Assembly (NCBI GenBank): GCA_002440745.1
Contig: DJVB01000068.1
Location: 1 to 64,000, forward strand
DNA length: 64,000 nucleotides
Direction of reading: 5' to 3'
From: Bacteroidales bacterium UBA6267
Lineage (GTDB): Bacteria > Bacteroidota > Bacteroidia > Bacteroidales > UBA1556
Positions 36,312-45,881 of this stretch are shown here, piece after piece; position 1 is the stretch's first letter; each line of letters opens with the position of its first letter. The notes below the pieces were generated by a model, which saw nothing but the letters and a program-made list of their open reading frames with translations, was not told the origin of the DNA and did no database searches. The translations under genes were made by a program, and so were the position numbers.

Positions 36312-38729
36312 CTAAAAATTATATGAAATCGTCATTCTATAAGTGATGTTTTCCTTGAATGTATCGAACTGATAAGGACCGTAACGGTAAATGGCTCCAA
36401 AGCCAATTTCTGAAAATCCACTTCTCAAAATCCCATTCCACAAAAGGCCGCTTTCGAAGTATCCTTTTTCCATCGTGCTGAAATTCAGATTACTATGGTT
36501 GTCTTGATTTTTCATGTCGCCCCAGCCCATATTGTGAACAATTATCCAATCGGGTGAAAAGAATTTGTTTTTCTTGAACAAGATTCTTCCAAAATCATGT
36601 TCCCAGAAAATTGCTGCCCAACGGTTGCTAACAAACTCGTTGATTCGCATGGTATTAAAGTTTTGGGACGAAAAAACATAAAAATCACGATAGCTCGAAG
36701 GTGTATTGTAAAGCAAATACCAAGGCAAAGACTCCATCACTATTCCGCCCTTTATTTGGATTTTTGATTTTCCTAAATAATTCATGTTGAATGTCTTATC
36801 CATTTGAATATCAATTCTGTTGAAGTTGAACTGACTAAAATCGGTCTTAATTCCTCGACTGTATCGGATATAGGTTATCGGGTATTTTGTGCCAAGACTT
36901 ATAAGCTGGTCAGGATTACGAAGTAGTTTTTCTCCTGGAGCAAAACGAAGGGAAATACCGGCTTGAAACTGGTCGAAATCGGCAGCTTTAACGGTCACAT
37001 TTTCAGCACTCGACAAAGTAAAGAGATAGTCATCAATCACCCGATTTGCCGAAAACTCAGCATAAGGGGTTAATGTTAAAACCTTAAAAACACGAAATCG
37101 AACCGCCCCAAAATAGTCCTCCGACCAATGATACTTAGTTATCAGAATAGCGCGAAACAAACTGCTGCTAAGCGCATTAGCTTTTGCAAATGTTGGTGCT
37201 GCACCACTTTCGGTCAGATCATTTCTATAGCTTGCCGAAATCAAGAAATCGCTATTGACTACCGGCTTTATATCCAATCCAAAGCCATATTTCCATTCCT
37301 TATCTCCGATTCCATAAGCTGCATAACTACTCAAAACAAAATGGCGTGAAAGGCGGTCGTTGGTTTCAATCCCCATTCCAAAACGCCATTTTTCATAAGC
37401 ATTATACCGCACAAATTTGTCGATAGGAATAGAAAAAATGCCAGCCGGAATTTTTCCTGTTGATAAAATCCTCACTGCCTTTATCTTAGCATCGATTTGA
37501 TGCTTGTCACTTACGCTGTCTAAAAATTGATAGGTGTTTTTATCTCTTTGACTTAGAGTGTCGGTTCGATAAATTGCCCAAACCGATTCCTCCACTTTGT
37601 TCGAGTTTTTGGCAACTTCATAATTCACTTTTCCTCGAAACATGGACTTTTTCATTTGAGGGTCAATCTTGATACTGTCCAAATAGGTTGACCCCAAACC
37701 AACCACAGGCATATCGTTAACTAAAAGATTTCCAAAACTTAAGGTGGTGTTTAACTGAGTTGGAAACCATGCTTTTCCGTCAATTTTTTGATAGAGTTGC
37801 TGAATTTTCACCCCTAACCCTGAGCTGTCCACTTCGTAAGGTTCGGCAATTACATTCTGAACAGCAAAACCATCCGTGTTTATATAAATCAATCCCTTCA
37901 ACCCATCAAAAGTTTTGTTTCTCAACGGTCGATAAGAAATAATGAAAACCGTGTCATTCCCTTGATAGAGAGTGTCGTGCAGCAGAAAAAAATAGTTTGA
38001 TAAACTACCATTTGCTAAAGGATTGATATAGTTTTTTCCGATGATATTGAACTGCGGTTCGTAAAACGAAAAGGACTGAAACTGAGTGGCAAGCAACATA
38101 AAAAAAGGGTCTTTCAATCCTGAAACTCGGCTGGCAATCACCAATTCGTGATGTCGGCCCTCAAGGAATGAGCTTTTAGAAACGGATTCCATAAGAAAAA
38201 AATGCTGCCTGTTGATGAATTCCTGTAGTCGATAATAGCTGCTATCCACTTTGGCTAAAGAATCCATATTGATAGAAGCTGAGTCCGGTAAAGCTGTGAA
38301 AATCATTTTGTTATAACTCACATACTGAAAGGAATGCAAACTTTCAGGATGGTTTTGCTTTCTGTTTTTGATGGCTTGAGCGATAATTCTATGGGCAGGA
38401 TTCACTCCCGGAAAAATTTCCACTTCTGCAAGTGAAGTCACTTTTGGACGCAATTCCACTTTTGTAATATTCTCATTCCCAACCGTTATTAAGGTGTCGA
38501 AATATCCGACATAGAAAAAATGTAGTTGAGAAACCGATTTTGGGAAGCTGAATTTTCCATTGATATCAGTTGTTGTCCCTTGCTTAGTGTCGCCATAGCG
38601 GATGTTTACAAAAGCCAGAGTTTTTCCGGTTGTAAGGTCTAACACGATGCCGTTTCGATTTTGAGCTGAAAGGGGGAAAATGAAAATCAGAATCAGAAAA
38701 AATATGGCGACTATTTTAAGTTTTATCAT
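36312..38729 (-). CDS. DUF5686 outer-membrane protein with carboxypeptidase-like plug domain
   Basis: 805 residues. A signal peptide (MIKLKIVAIFFLILIFIFPLSAQ) precedes a CarboxypepD_reg-like domain (residues ~25-95, NGIVLDLTTGKTLAFVNI and TDINGKFSF). The DUF5686 region begins near PAHRIIAQAIKNRKQN (~108) and continues into beta-strand-rich sequence that ends with an aromatic residue (ITYRMTISYNF), as expected for an outer-membrane barrel. The family is widespread in Bacteroidota and uncharacterised. It begins 1 bp after the stop of the MazG-like gene, so they are co-transcribed. Confidence 0.88.
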   Translation of the reverse strand: MIKLKIVAIFFLILIFIFPLSAQNRNGIVLDLTTGKTLAFVNIRYGDTKQGTTTDINGKFSFPKSVSQLHFFYVGYFDTLITVGNENITKVELRPKVTSLAEVEIFPGVNPAHRIIAQAIKNRKQNHPESLHSFQYVSYNKMIFTALPDSASINMDSLAKVDSSYYRLQEFINRQHFFLMESVSKSSFLEGRHHELVIASRVSGLKDPFFMLLATQFQSFSFYEPQFNIIGKNYINPLANGSLSNYFFLLHDTLYQGNDTVFIISYRPLRNKTFDGLKGLIYINTDGFAVQNVIAEPYEVDSSGLGVKIQQLYQKIDGKAWFPTQLNTTLSFGNLLVNDMPVVGLGSTYLDSIKIDPQMKKSMFRGKVNYEVAKNSNKVEESVWAIYRTDTLSQRDKNTYQFLDSVSDKHQIDAKIKAVRILSTGKIPAGIFSIPIDKFVRYNAYEKWRFGMGIETNDRLSRHFVLSSYAAYGIGDKEWKYGFGLDIKPVVNSDFLISASYRNDLTESGAAPTFAKANALSSSLFRAILITKYHWSEDYFGAVRFRVFKVLTLTPYAEFSANRVIDDYLFTLSSAENVTVKAADFDQFQAGISLRFAPGEKLLRNPDQLISLGTKYPITYIRYSRGIKTDFSQFNFNRIDIQMDKTFNMNYLGKSKIQIKGGIVMESLPWYLLYNTPSSYRDFYVFSSQNFNTMRINEFVSNRWAAIFWEHDFGRILFKKNKFFSPDWIIVHNMGWGDMKNQDNHSNLNFSTMEKGYFESGLLWNGILRSGFSEIGFGAIYRYGPYQFDTFKENITYRMTISYNF

Positions 38730-38730
38730 G

Positions 38731-39054
38731 CTAAAGTTTTGGATTATTCAGATGCCGTAGGCTATCTCGTTGAGTTTTTTTTCGGATATTTTGTTCTAAG
38801 GCTTCGGTAAGATTCACGCCGGTTTGATTAGCAAGACAAATCAGAACCCACAGAATATCAGCCATTTCATCGGCCATTTTATCACCGTTTTCTCCGGGCT
38901 TAAAAGACTGATCGCCGTATTTGCGAGAGATTATTCTCGCCAATTCCCCAACCTCTTCAGTCAGAATGGCCATATTGGTCAGCTCACTGAAATATCTCAC
39001 TCCATAAGTTTGAATCCATTGATCCACTTGTTGCTGTGCTTCTTCTATAGTCAT
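38731..39054 (-). CDS. MazG-type nucleotide pyrophosphohydrolase
   Basis: 107 residues, a single all-alpha NTP-PPase domain. The metal-binding pattern is visible as TEEVGELARIISRKYG (~28-43) and DEMADILWVLICLANQ (~62-77). Such enzymes hydrolyse (d)NTPs, often non-canonical ones, to monophosphates. It is divergent from clpP and leads the DUF5686 gene. Confidence 0.9.
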   Translation of the reverse strand: MTIEEAQQQVDQWIQTYGVRYFSELTNMAILTEEVGELARIISRKYGDQSFKPGENGDKMADEMADILWVLICLANQTGVNLTEALEQNIRKKTQRDSLRHLNNPKL

Positions 39055-39124
39055 AGCTATTTTAATGATTTATTCTAACGGTCAAAATTACAAAATATTA
39101 ATGACGGAATTGTGCCGAAAATCT

Positions 39125-39132
39125 TACTTTTG
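39125..39132 (+). promoter_or_regulatory. Probable -7 box of clpPX
   Basis: TACTTTTG matches TAnnTTTG, 30 bp before the clpP start. The expected -33 TTTG is not exact. Confidence 0.45.
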
Positions 39133-39161
39133 CTGATTGAAAATTTTTAAAATATCAGAAG

Positions 39162-39836
39162 ATGGATCATAATGAATTTAGAAAATATGCTGTAAAACAT
39201 GCCGGAATCAGTAGCCTTACTTTAGACCGCTATACTTCCACCGTTAAAAATTTATCACCCATGATTATCGAAGAGCGTCATCTGAACATTGCCACGATGG
39301 ACGTTTTTTCGCGCTTAATGATGGACCGGATAATATTTTTGGGTGTTCCCATCGACGATTATGTAGCCAATATCATTCAGGCTCAATTGCTTTTCCTTGA
39401 GTCTGTCGATTCCAATAAAGACATCCAAATTTATCTGAATACCCCCGGAGGTTCCGTTTATGCAGGTTTAGGAATTTACGACACTATGCAGTATATAAAT
39501 CCTTCAGTGGCAACTATTTGCACCGGAATGGCAGCTTCAATGGGAGCCGTCCTTCTTTGCGCCGGAGCCGAAGGAAAACGCTCTGCCTTGCCTCATAGCC
39601 GCATATTAATTCACCAACCTATGGGAGGTGCAAGTGGTCAGGCCAGCGATATCGAAATCACCGCTCGTGAGATAGCCAAACTAAAACAAGAGCTGTACGA
39701 AATTATTGCTAAACATTCAAAACGGACGTACAAGCAAATTTGGAAAGATGGCGACCGTGACTTCTGGATGACATCGCAAGAGGCCTTAGATTACGGAATG
39801 ATTGATGAGATTTTAGGACAACAAAAAGAAAAATAA
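39162..39836 (+). CDS. clpP: ATP-dependent Clp protease proteolytic subunit
   Basis: 224 residues. The catalytic Ser is in GMAASMGAVL (~124), His in RILIHQP (~149) and Asp in the DRDFWMTSQEALDYG region (~200). An N-terminal extension of about 25 residues is present, as in many Bacteroidota ClpP proteins, and may be processed. Its stop codon overlaps the clpX start by one base (TAATG), so the peptidase and its unfoldase are made together. Confidence 0.96.
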   Translation: MDHNEFRKYAVKHAGISSLTLDRYTSTVKNLSPMIIEERHLNIATMDVFSRLMMDRIIFLGVPIDDYVANIIQAQLLFLESVDSNKDIQIYLNTPGGSVYAGLGIYDTMQYINPSVATICTGMAASMGAVLLCAGAEGKRSALPHSRILIHQPMGGASGQASDIEITAREIAKLKQELYEIIAKHSKRTYKQIWKDGDRDFWMTSQEALDYGMIDEILGQQKEK

Positions 39837-41071
39837 TGGCAAATAAATACGACAGATGTTCCTTCTGCGGACGTGGCCGTTCGGAAGTGCAAATGCTCAT
39901 TAGCGGAATTGATGGTCAGATATGCGAGACATGTGTTGACCAGGCGCGTGAGATTTTGATGGAAGAATTGGGACCGATAAAAGGAAAATCGGGGCCGGTA
40001 AAACTCAAAAAACCATCTGAAATAAAAGCCTATTTAGACGATTATGTGATAGGTCAGGAAGAGGCGAAAAAGGTGTTGAGTGTGGCTGTTTATAACCATT
40101 TCAAGAGGATAAACTATAATTTGCACCATAAGGATAGCAAGCATGAAGTGGAGATTGAGAAGTCAAATATTCTGCTTGTGGGTGAAACCGGAACCGGAAA
40201 AACTTTGCTTGCTCGAACGATTGCCAAACTGCTCGATGTGCCCTTCTGCATTGCCGATGCTACCGTGCTTACCGAAGCCGGATATGTAGGTGAAGATGTT
40301 GAAAATGTGCTTGTTAGATTGCTTCAGGCTGCCGACTACAATGTGGAAGCTGCCGAGCAGGGTATCGTATTCATTGACGAAATCGATAAAATTGCCCGCA
40401 AATCGGACAACCCTTCTATCACTCGAGATGTGTCGGGGGAAGGGGTGCAACAAGCTCTGCTAAAATTGCTTGAAGGCTCTGTGGTCAATGTGCCTCCAAA
40501 AGGAGGACGCAAGCATCCCGACCAAAAAATGATTCAGGTAAATACACAAAATATCCTTTTCATTGCCGGTGGTGCGTTTGATGGAATCGCTGCTAAGATT
40601 GCTAACCGATTAAATACAAACATTATAGGATACAGTAAAAAGGGTGCTGAAAAAATCGACAAGGATAATTTAATTCAATACGTATCGCCTCAAGATGTCA
40701 AAGCATTCGGTTTGATTCCTGAGATTGTTGGCCGTATGCCGCTGATTTCCTATTTGCAACCTCTCGACCGCGAAAGTCTAATTCGCATACTAAAAGAACC
40801 CAAAAATGCCCTTTCAAAACAGTTTGAAAAACTATTTGAGTTAGACGGCATACAATTGCAATTCGATGAAGAAGCTATGGGCTATATCGTTGATAAGGCC
40901 ATAGAATATCGTTTGGGAGCCCGTGGTTTGCGATCTATTGTTGAAGCTATTCTTACCGATGCCATGTTCAGTATGCCTTCTGAAGGGAAAAAGGGCAAAT
41001 TGATGGTGAATCGTAAATATGCCGAAACTCATTTATCAAAAGATTTCGAAAACCGCCTGAAAGCCAGTTAG
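39836..41071 (+). CDS. clpX: ATP-dependent Clp protease ATP-binding subunit
   Basis: 411 residues. The N-terminal zinc domain has CSFCGRGR and CETC (residues ~8-34). Walker A is GETGTGKT (~116), Walker B VFIDEIDKIA (~180), and the sensor and pore loops follow, with IVGRMPLISYL (~300). It unfolds tagged substrates and feeds them to ClpP. It is followed 2 bp later by yaaA on the same strand. Confidence 0.97.
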   Translation: MANKYDRCSFCGRGRSEVQMLISGIDGQICETCVDQAREILMEELGPIKGKSGPVKLKKPSEIKAYLDDYVIGQEEAKKVLSVAVYNHFKRINYNLHHKDSKHEVEIEKSNILLVGETGTGKTLLARTIAKLLDVPFCIADATVLTEAGYVGEDVENVLVRLLQAADYNVEAAEQGIVFIDEIDKIARKSDNPSITRDVSGEGVQQALLKLLEGSVVNVPPKGGRKHPDQKMIQVNTQNILFIAGGAFDGIAAKIANRLNTNIIGYSKKGAEKIDKDNLIQYVSPQDVKAFGLIPEIVGRMPLISYLQPLDRESLIRILKEPKNALSKQFEKLFELDGIQLQFDEEAMGYIVDKAIEYRLGARGLRSIVEAILTDAMFSMPSEGKKGKLMVNRKYAETHLSKDFENRLKAS

Positions 41072-41073
41072 CT

Positions 41074-41841
41074 ATGCTGATTATTCTGTCGCCGGCTAAA
41101 AAGTTAGATTTCAAAAGCCCATGGCCTCACGACTTGCGTACCCAAAATCGTTTTTTAAACGAAGCGGAGCAGGTGGTGAAGGCTATGAGGCAACTAACGG
41201 TGGAGCAATTGGCAGATGTGATGAAACTTAGTCCTGCATTGGCTCGCCTAAACTTTGAACGCTATCGCGTCTGGCATCTTCCCTTTGATGTGAACAATTC
41301 TCGTCCGGCCATTTTCGCCTTCAATGGCGATGCTTATCAGGGCCTCGACATTTCAACTTTTTCGCAGGAAGATATTCACTATGCTCAAAAGCATCTGCGC
41401 ATTTTATCGGCGCTCTACGGTGTCATTCGCCCTTTGGATTTGCTGCAGCCCTACCGAATAGAAATGGGCATGCGGCTCTCTTTCGATGGATATAATTCGC
41501 TCTACAAATTTTGGGAACAACCTATCGCACAGACAATTCGTCAGGATTTGATGAACCAAGGTGACCAGATTCTTGTGAATTTAGCAAGTGAAGAATACTT
41601 CAAAGTCTTAAATCCTGAAATGGAGAGAGTTACGATTTATAACTGTGTTTTTAAAGATTTTGCTGCCGGGCAATATAAGATTGTTAGCCAAAAAGCCAAA
41701 CGGGCTCGGGGTCTGATGAGTCGATTCATTCTAAAACATCGACTTACTAACCCGGAAGAAATGAAGCTCTTCGATTTGGAAGGATACTATTTCTCTGAAA
41801 AATTAAGTACAAATTACAATTTTGTGTTCTTAAAAGGATAA
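41074..41841 (+). CDS. yaaA: YaaA family peroxide stress protein
   Basis: 255 residues, typical for UPF0246/YaaA. It starts with MLIILSPAKKLDF, and contains FNGDAYQGLDI (~88-98), LRILSALYGVIRPLDLLQPYR split around residues 107-127, LVNLASEEYFK (~168) and the late RARGLMSRFI. In E. coli YaaA limits intracellular free iron during peroxide stress and binds DNA. The gene follows clpX by 2 bp and is likely in the same transcript. Confidence 0.93.
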   Translation: MLIILSPAKKLDFKSPWPHDLRTQNRFLNEAEQVVKAMRQLTVEQLADVMKLSPALARLNFERYRVWHLPFDVNNSRPAIFAFNGDAYQGLDISTFSQEDIHYAQKHLRILSALYGVIRPLDLLQPYRIEMGMRLSFDGYNSLYKFWEQPIAQTIRQDLMNQGDQILVNLASEEYFKVLNPEMERVTIYNCVFKDFAAGQYKIVSQKAKRARGLMSRFILKHRLTNPEEMKLFDLEGYYFSEKLSTNYNFVFLKG

Positions 41842-41871
41842 AGCTCTTTTCGCCTTTTTTCGCGCATTCCA

Positions 41872-42558
41872 CTAAAGCTCAATAGTTTCCACTAAAATAT
41901 TCTTATTAAAAAGATTGTATTTTTTATAGCCGGCAAATTCAATGGAATCGTAGCTGCAGGGAATCAACATTATGCCATCCAAGTTCATCAACCCCCATTT
42001 CCCTTTTTGCTTTACCAATAAAGGGAGTTCAAGAATATGCAAAAACTCAGACGTTAATTCGATATTTGCATCCCCGGACGAACCAAATTCATAAAAGGTA
42101 TAGTAGTCGTAGATAAAATCGTATCCGCAAAAAACTTCGCAAATACACGTAGGAACAAAACAGTTTGAAACAGCTCTCCCATAATACGTAAACTTCACAT
42201 TATCATAAGGTTTTGGATTTAACAAATTACCAGAATTGTCTAAAATATAAATCTTTCCTTGAACCACTTTTATCCCTTCAATTATTGCAATGGTATCTTT
42301 CATTTCGCAAGTAAGAGGGTCAGCATACTGCACCGAATCCATTCGTTGAATTACCGTATCCATAACCGCATCCTCGAAATAGAAATAAATGGATTGCTGC
42401 AAACTGTCCTGAATGGTGTAGTCTAACTTAAGATAATGGTTACATTTTTTTTGAATTTTGGAAGGCACTTTAAAAATGGAGTTTTGAGCTGTCAGTGTCT
42501 GAGCTGAAATCAATGAAAATAACAGCAGTAGTTTCGTAAAAGTAGATATTGTTCTCAT
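41872..42558 (-). CDS. Secreted hypothetical protein with one WG-type repeat
   Basis: About 228 residues. The start at 42558 (MRTISTFTKLLLLFSLISAQ) gives a standard signal peptide; the ORF extension to 42648 lacks one. The body is not recognised, and includes a Cys-rich CFVPTCICEVFCGYDF stretch (~137-152). Near the C-terminus, GKWGLMNLDGIMLIPCSYD fits the WG (KWGYI-like) repeat motif. It converges on yaaA with 30 bp between stops. Function unknown. Confidence 0.72.
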   Translation of the reverse strand: MRTISTFTKLLLLFSLISAQTLTAQNSIFKVPSKIQKKCNHYLKLDYTIQDSLQQSIYFYFEDAVMDTVIQRMDSVQYADPLTCEMKDTIAIIEGIKVVQGKIYILDNSGNLLNPKPYDNVKFTYYGRAVSNCFVPTCICEVFCGYDFIYDYYTFYEFGSSGDANIELTSEFLHILELPLLVKQKGKWGLMNLDGIMLIPCSYDSIEFAGYKKYNLFNKNILVETIEL

Positions 42559-42733
42559 GGTTTGAAAGGTTGATATTATAAAGCAAAAATACAGATTGTA
42601 GGACAGAAATAAATACCTGAAAACAGGTATTTTAATGTTATTAATCAATCATTTTTTTAAAGTCAATTACAACATGAAGAGAAAGATATTTTATTCAGAA
42701 ACGTTTTTGCTTTGAATAATATTAAAAACCAAC

Positions 42734-42766
42734 ATTGGGAGTTCACAAAAAAATTATATATTTTTG
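42734..42766 (+). promoter_or_regulatory. Promoter of the GNAT-nitrilase / aminotransferase operon
   Basis: ATTG (one mismatch to TTTG) at 42734-42737 and TATTTTTG at 42759-42766 with 21 bp between. Transcription would begin near 42773, which rules out the longer reading frame beginning at 42735 and supports the ATG at 42789. Confidence 0.7.
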
Positions 42767-42788
42767 CAGTATAGTATTAAATGATATT

Positions 42789-44309
42789 ATGGATATAGAA
42801 AATATTAAGCTTGATTTTTTAACATTGGATGACTATAATGAGTTAAAACAAGCCATGATAGAGTCTTATTCCAATATGCCAAATTCATATTGGAAGGAGC
42901 AGCAAATCAAAAGATTAATTGACATATTTCCTGAGGGCCAGGTTGTTATAAAAATTAACAGCCAAATAGCTGGAGTTGCGCTTTCAATTCGAGTTGATTA
43001 TTCTGTATATGAGAATAACCACACTTATAAAGAGATTACCGGCAATTACTCCTTTAACACACATAGTCATGAAGGAGATGTTTTATATGGAATTGATGTA
43101 TTTATAAAGCCTGAATTTAGAGGTTTACGTTTAGGGAGACGCTTATATGATTATCGAAAAGAATTATGTGAGCGATTAAATCTAAGGGGTATTGCGTTTG
43201 GAGGTAGAATTCCTAACTACCATAAATATTCCGAAGGATTATCGCCTAAAGAATATATTGAAAAGGTGCGAAAAAAAGAAATTCATGATTCGGTATTTAA
43301 TTTTCAATTGTCTAATGATTTTCATCCTACAAAAATAGTTAAAGGTTATCTTGAAGGAGATCAGGCCTCAAACGAATATGCTGTAATCTTGGAATGGGAT
43401 AATATATACCATGAAAAAAAACAAGATAAGCCATCTGTTGTCAAAAAGATTGTCAGAATTGGGTTGGTTCAATGGCAAATGAGGCCTTACAAAAGTTTGG
43501 ATGAATTGATGCAGCAAGCCGAGTATTTTGTTGATGCGGTTTCGGGTTACCGTTGTGATTTTGCACTTTTCCCAGAGTTTTTCAATGCACCGCTAATGGC
43601 TGAAAACAATCACCTTGGCGAAGCTGCTGCTATTCGCAGATTAGCAGAATATACCGATGAAATTGTGAAAAAATTCACAGAATTTGCTATCTCTTATAAT
43701 ATAAATATCATAACCGGTAGCATGCCTGAAATTAAGGAAAATCATTTATTTAATGCAGGTTATTTATGCAAAAGAGATGGTTGTGTTGAGAGATATGAAA
43801 AACTTCATATTACACCGGATGAATCTAAAGTTTGGGGCATGCAGGGTGGTTCTACTTTGAAAACGTATGAAACTGATTGTGGAAATATTGGAATTTTAAT
43901 CTGTTACGATGCTGAGTTTCCGGAACTTAGTCGATTACTTGCTGATGAAGGAATGGATATCCTTTTTGTTCCATTCTTAACAGACACTCAAAATGGATAT
44001 TCTCGGGTTAGAAACTGTGCTCAAGCCCGAGCTATCGAAAACGAATGCTATGTTGCCATTGCTGGCAGTGTAGGTAATCTTCCAAATGTTCATAATATGG
44101 ACATTCAATTTGCTCAATCTATGGTTATAACTCCTTGTGATTTTCCTTTTCCAACTAATGGGATTAAAGCCGAAGCAACTCCAAATACAGAAATGATTCT
44201 TATTGCTGATGTCGATATTGATTCTCTTCGAGAACTTAACATGTTTGGAAGTGTTAGAAATTTAAAAGACCGCAGAAAAGATATTTTTGAACTTAAAAAG
44301 CGAATATAA
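42789..44309 (+). CDS. GNAT acetyltransferase fused to nitrilase-family amidohydrolase
   Basis: About 506 residues. The N-terminal GNAT domain (~1-205) has the acetyl-CoA loop region KPEFRGLRLGRRLYDYRKEL (~112-131). A C-terminal carbon-nitrogen hydrolase domain (~218-500) starts VRIGLVQWQMRP and has the catalytic triad Glu in LFPEFFN (~262), Lys in EKLHITPDE (~337) and Cys in ILICYDAEFPELS (~372). Such bifunctional proteins are known, but substrates are not established. The stop codon overlaps the start of the aminotransferase (TAATG). This pairing resembles omega-amidase with a glutamine-type transaminase, in which the amidase clears the 2-oxo-acid amide; that role is inference. Confidence 0.9.
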   Translation: MDIENIKLDFLTLDDYNELKQAMIESYSNMPNSYWKEQQIKRLIDIFPEGQVVIKINSQIAGVALSIRVDYSVYENNHTYKEITGNYSFNTHSHEGDVLYGIDVFIKPEFRGLRLGRRLYDYRKELCERLNLRGIAFGGRIPNYHKYSEGLSPKEYIEKVRKKEIHDSVFNFQLSNDFHPTKIVKGYLEGDQASNEYAVILEWDNIYHEKKQDKPSVVKKIVRIGLVQWQMRPYKSLDELMQQAEYFVDAVSGYRCDFALFPEFFNAPLMAENNHLGEAAAIRRLAEYTDEIVKKFTEFAISYNINIITGSMPEIKENHLFNAGYLCKRDGCVERYEKLHITPDESKVWGMQGGSTLKTYETDCGNIGILICYDAEFPELSRLLADEGMDILFVPFLTDTQNGYSRVRNCAQARAIENECYVAIAGSVGNLPNVHNMDIQFAQSMVITPCDFPFPTNGIKAEATPNTEMILIADVDIDSLRELNMFGSVRNLKDRRKDIFELKKRI

Positions 44310-45604
44310 TGTCCAATATTAAGAAAGCGATTTTCAACCAATATTTGAACTTAAATGTTAGAGGTTTACCTTTGTCCGCCACATTGGCAATAAACGAAAA
44401 GAGCAATCAACTAAGAAAAGAAGGCAAAAAAGTGTTTAAACTCGGATTAGGTCAGTCACCCTTTCCGGTGCCCGAATCGGTTGTAAAGGCTCTTCAAAAA
44501 AATGCTTTTCAGAAAGATTACCTTCCTGTTAAGGGTTTATTAGAGTTACGTGAAGCGGTTTCGGCATTTAACTATAAAAATGAAAGAGTACATTATTCGC
44601 CCGAAAATATTATCATAGGTCCGGGTTCAAAAGAACTCATTTTTCTTCTCCAATTGGTTTATTATGGCGATTTAATTATTCCTACTCCAAGTTGGGTTTC
44701 TTATTCTCCGCAGGCAAAGATTATTGGTCGTAATGTGCATTGGGTGAAAACTAAAAAAGAAAATCAATGGAGAATAACTCCTGAAAAGCTTGAAGAGATT
44801 TGCGCACCAGACCCGTATCGTCCTCGAATTTTAATTCTAAATTACCCTTCAAATCCAACAGGATATAGCTATCCGATAGAACGCCTCAAACTTTTAGCTC
44901 AGGTAGCAAGAAAATATAGTGTGATTTTAATCTCTGATGAAATATATGGTAATCTTCATCATAACGGCCAACATGTTTCCATTGCGAGATTTTACCCTGA
45001 AGGCACTATAATTAGCTCAGGTTTAAGCAAATGGTGCGGAGCTGGTGGTTGGAGATTAGGTACATTTAGCTTTCCAGATAACCTCTCCTGGTTAGTTCAG
45101 GCATTATCTGTTGTGGCAAGCGAAACCTTTACTTCAACCAGTGCACCCATTCAGTATGCTGCCGTTGAAGCTTTTAATGGCAATGACCAAATAGATGATT
45201 ATTTAGTTTCATCCAGAAAAATATTGAAATCCATCGCAAAGTTTTGTACAAATAAGTTAACAGGTATTGGCGTTGATATTCAGCAGCCAACTGGTGGCTT
45301 CTATATTTTTCCTGATTTTTCGATTTATCGTGAAAAACTTGCAAAACTAAATATTCATTCTTCTCAAGAATTATGTGCTCGGATATTGAATGATACCGGC
45401 GTTGCTATGCTGCCCGGAAGCGATTTTGGTTGCAGTGATACTGAACTTACCTGCCGAATTGCCTACGTGGATTTTGATGGAGAAAATGCGTTAAAACAAA
45501 TCAAATTGAATGACGATATCGACTCTTCTTTTGTGACCAATTATTGCCCAAATATAGCACAAGCATTTGAATTGCTTGAAAATTGGTTTTTGGATTTGAA
45601 ATAG
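44309..45604 (+). CDS. PLP-dependent aminotransferase, class I/II
   Basis: 431 residues, fold type I. Substrate-loop LGLGQSPFPVPESV (~46-59), LNYPSNPTGY (~172), LISDEIYGNLHH (~208-219) and the Schiff-base Lys in ISSGLSKWCGAGGWRLG (~240), followed by the late CRIAYVDFDG. It transfers an amino group between an amino acid and a 2-oxo acid. It is translationally coupled to the GNAT-nitrilase gene, so the two probably act on linked metabolites. A hairpin with a T-rich tail lies 77 bp downstream. Specificity cannot be read from sequence. Confidence 0.9.
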   Translation: MSNIKKAIFNQYLNLNVRGLPLSATLAINEKSNQLRKEGKKVFKLGLGQSPFPVPESVVKALQKNAFQKDYLPVKGLLELREAVSAFNYKNERVHYSPENIIIGPGSKELIFLLQLVYYGDLIIPTPSWVSYSPQAKIIGRNVHWVKTKKENQWRITPEKLEEICAPDPYRPRILILNYPSNPTGYSYPIERLKLLAQVARKYSVILISDEIYGNLHHNGQHVSIARFYPEGTIISSGLSKWCGAGGWRLGTFSFPDNLSWLVQALSVVASETFTSTSAPIQYAAVEAFNGNDQIDDYLVSSRKILKSIAKFCTNKLTGIGVDIQQPTGGFYIFPDFSIYREKLAKLNIHSSQELCARILNDTGVAMLPGSDFGCSDTELTCRIAYVDFDGENALKQIKLNDDIDSSFVTNYCPNIAQAFELLENWFLDLK

Positions 45605-45681
45605 TAAACAATCAATTAATCTTTTGTGGTATTCCTTATTTACCGTAAATAAAAAATGCTTATCTTTACGCATTCTAAATA

Positions 45682-45710
45682 AAGATAAGATTAGTCTTGT
45701 CTTTTTAATT
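45682..45710 (+). terminator. Weak terminator-like hairpin after the aminotransferase
   Basis: AAGATAAGA pairs with TCTTGTCTT (one T-G wobble) around a TTAG loop, followed by TTTAATTT. The stem is AT-rich, so strength is modest. The remaining DNA up to 45881 holds no gene. Confidence 0.5.
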
Positions 45711-45881
45711 TAACATATTGATTTACAACGATAAAAGAGTTGCTGTATTAGATTTCATCGGATTCAATTCGCATCCTTTGTTACGGATTAAGCAATCTCT
45801 ATTTATTATTTATAACTAACAAATTGGCATTATAGTCGAAAGTTTCAATCGGTTATAATGAGTTTTTAAACATTCAGTATC

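Noticed and set aside
42735..42788. Longer N-terminus for the GNAT-nitrilase gene
   Set aside because: It would begin inside the promoter at 42734-42766, upstream of the expected transcription start.
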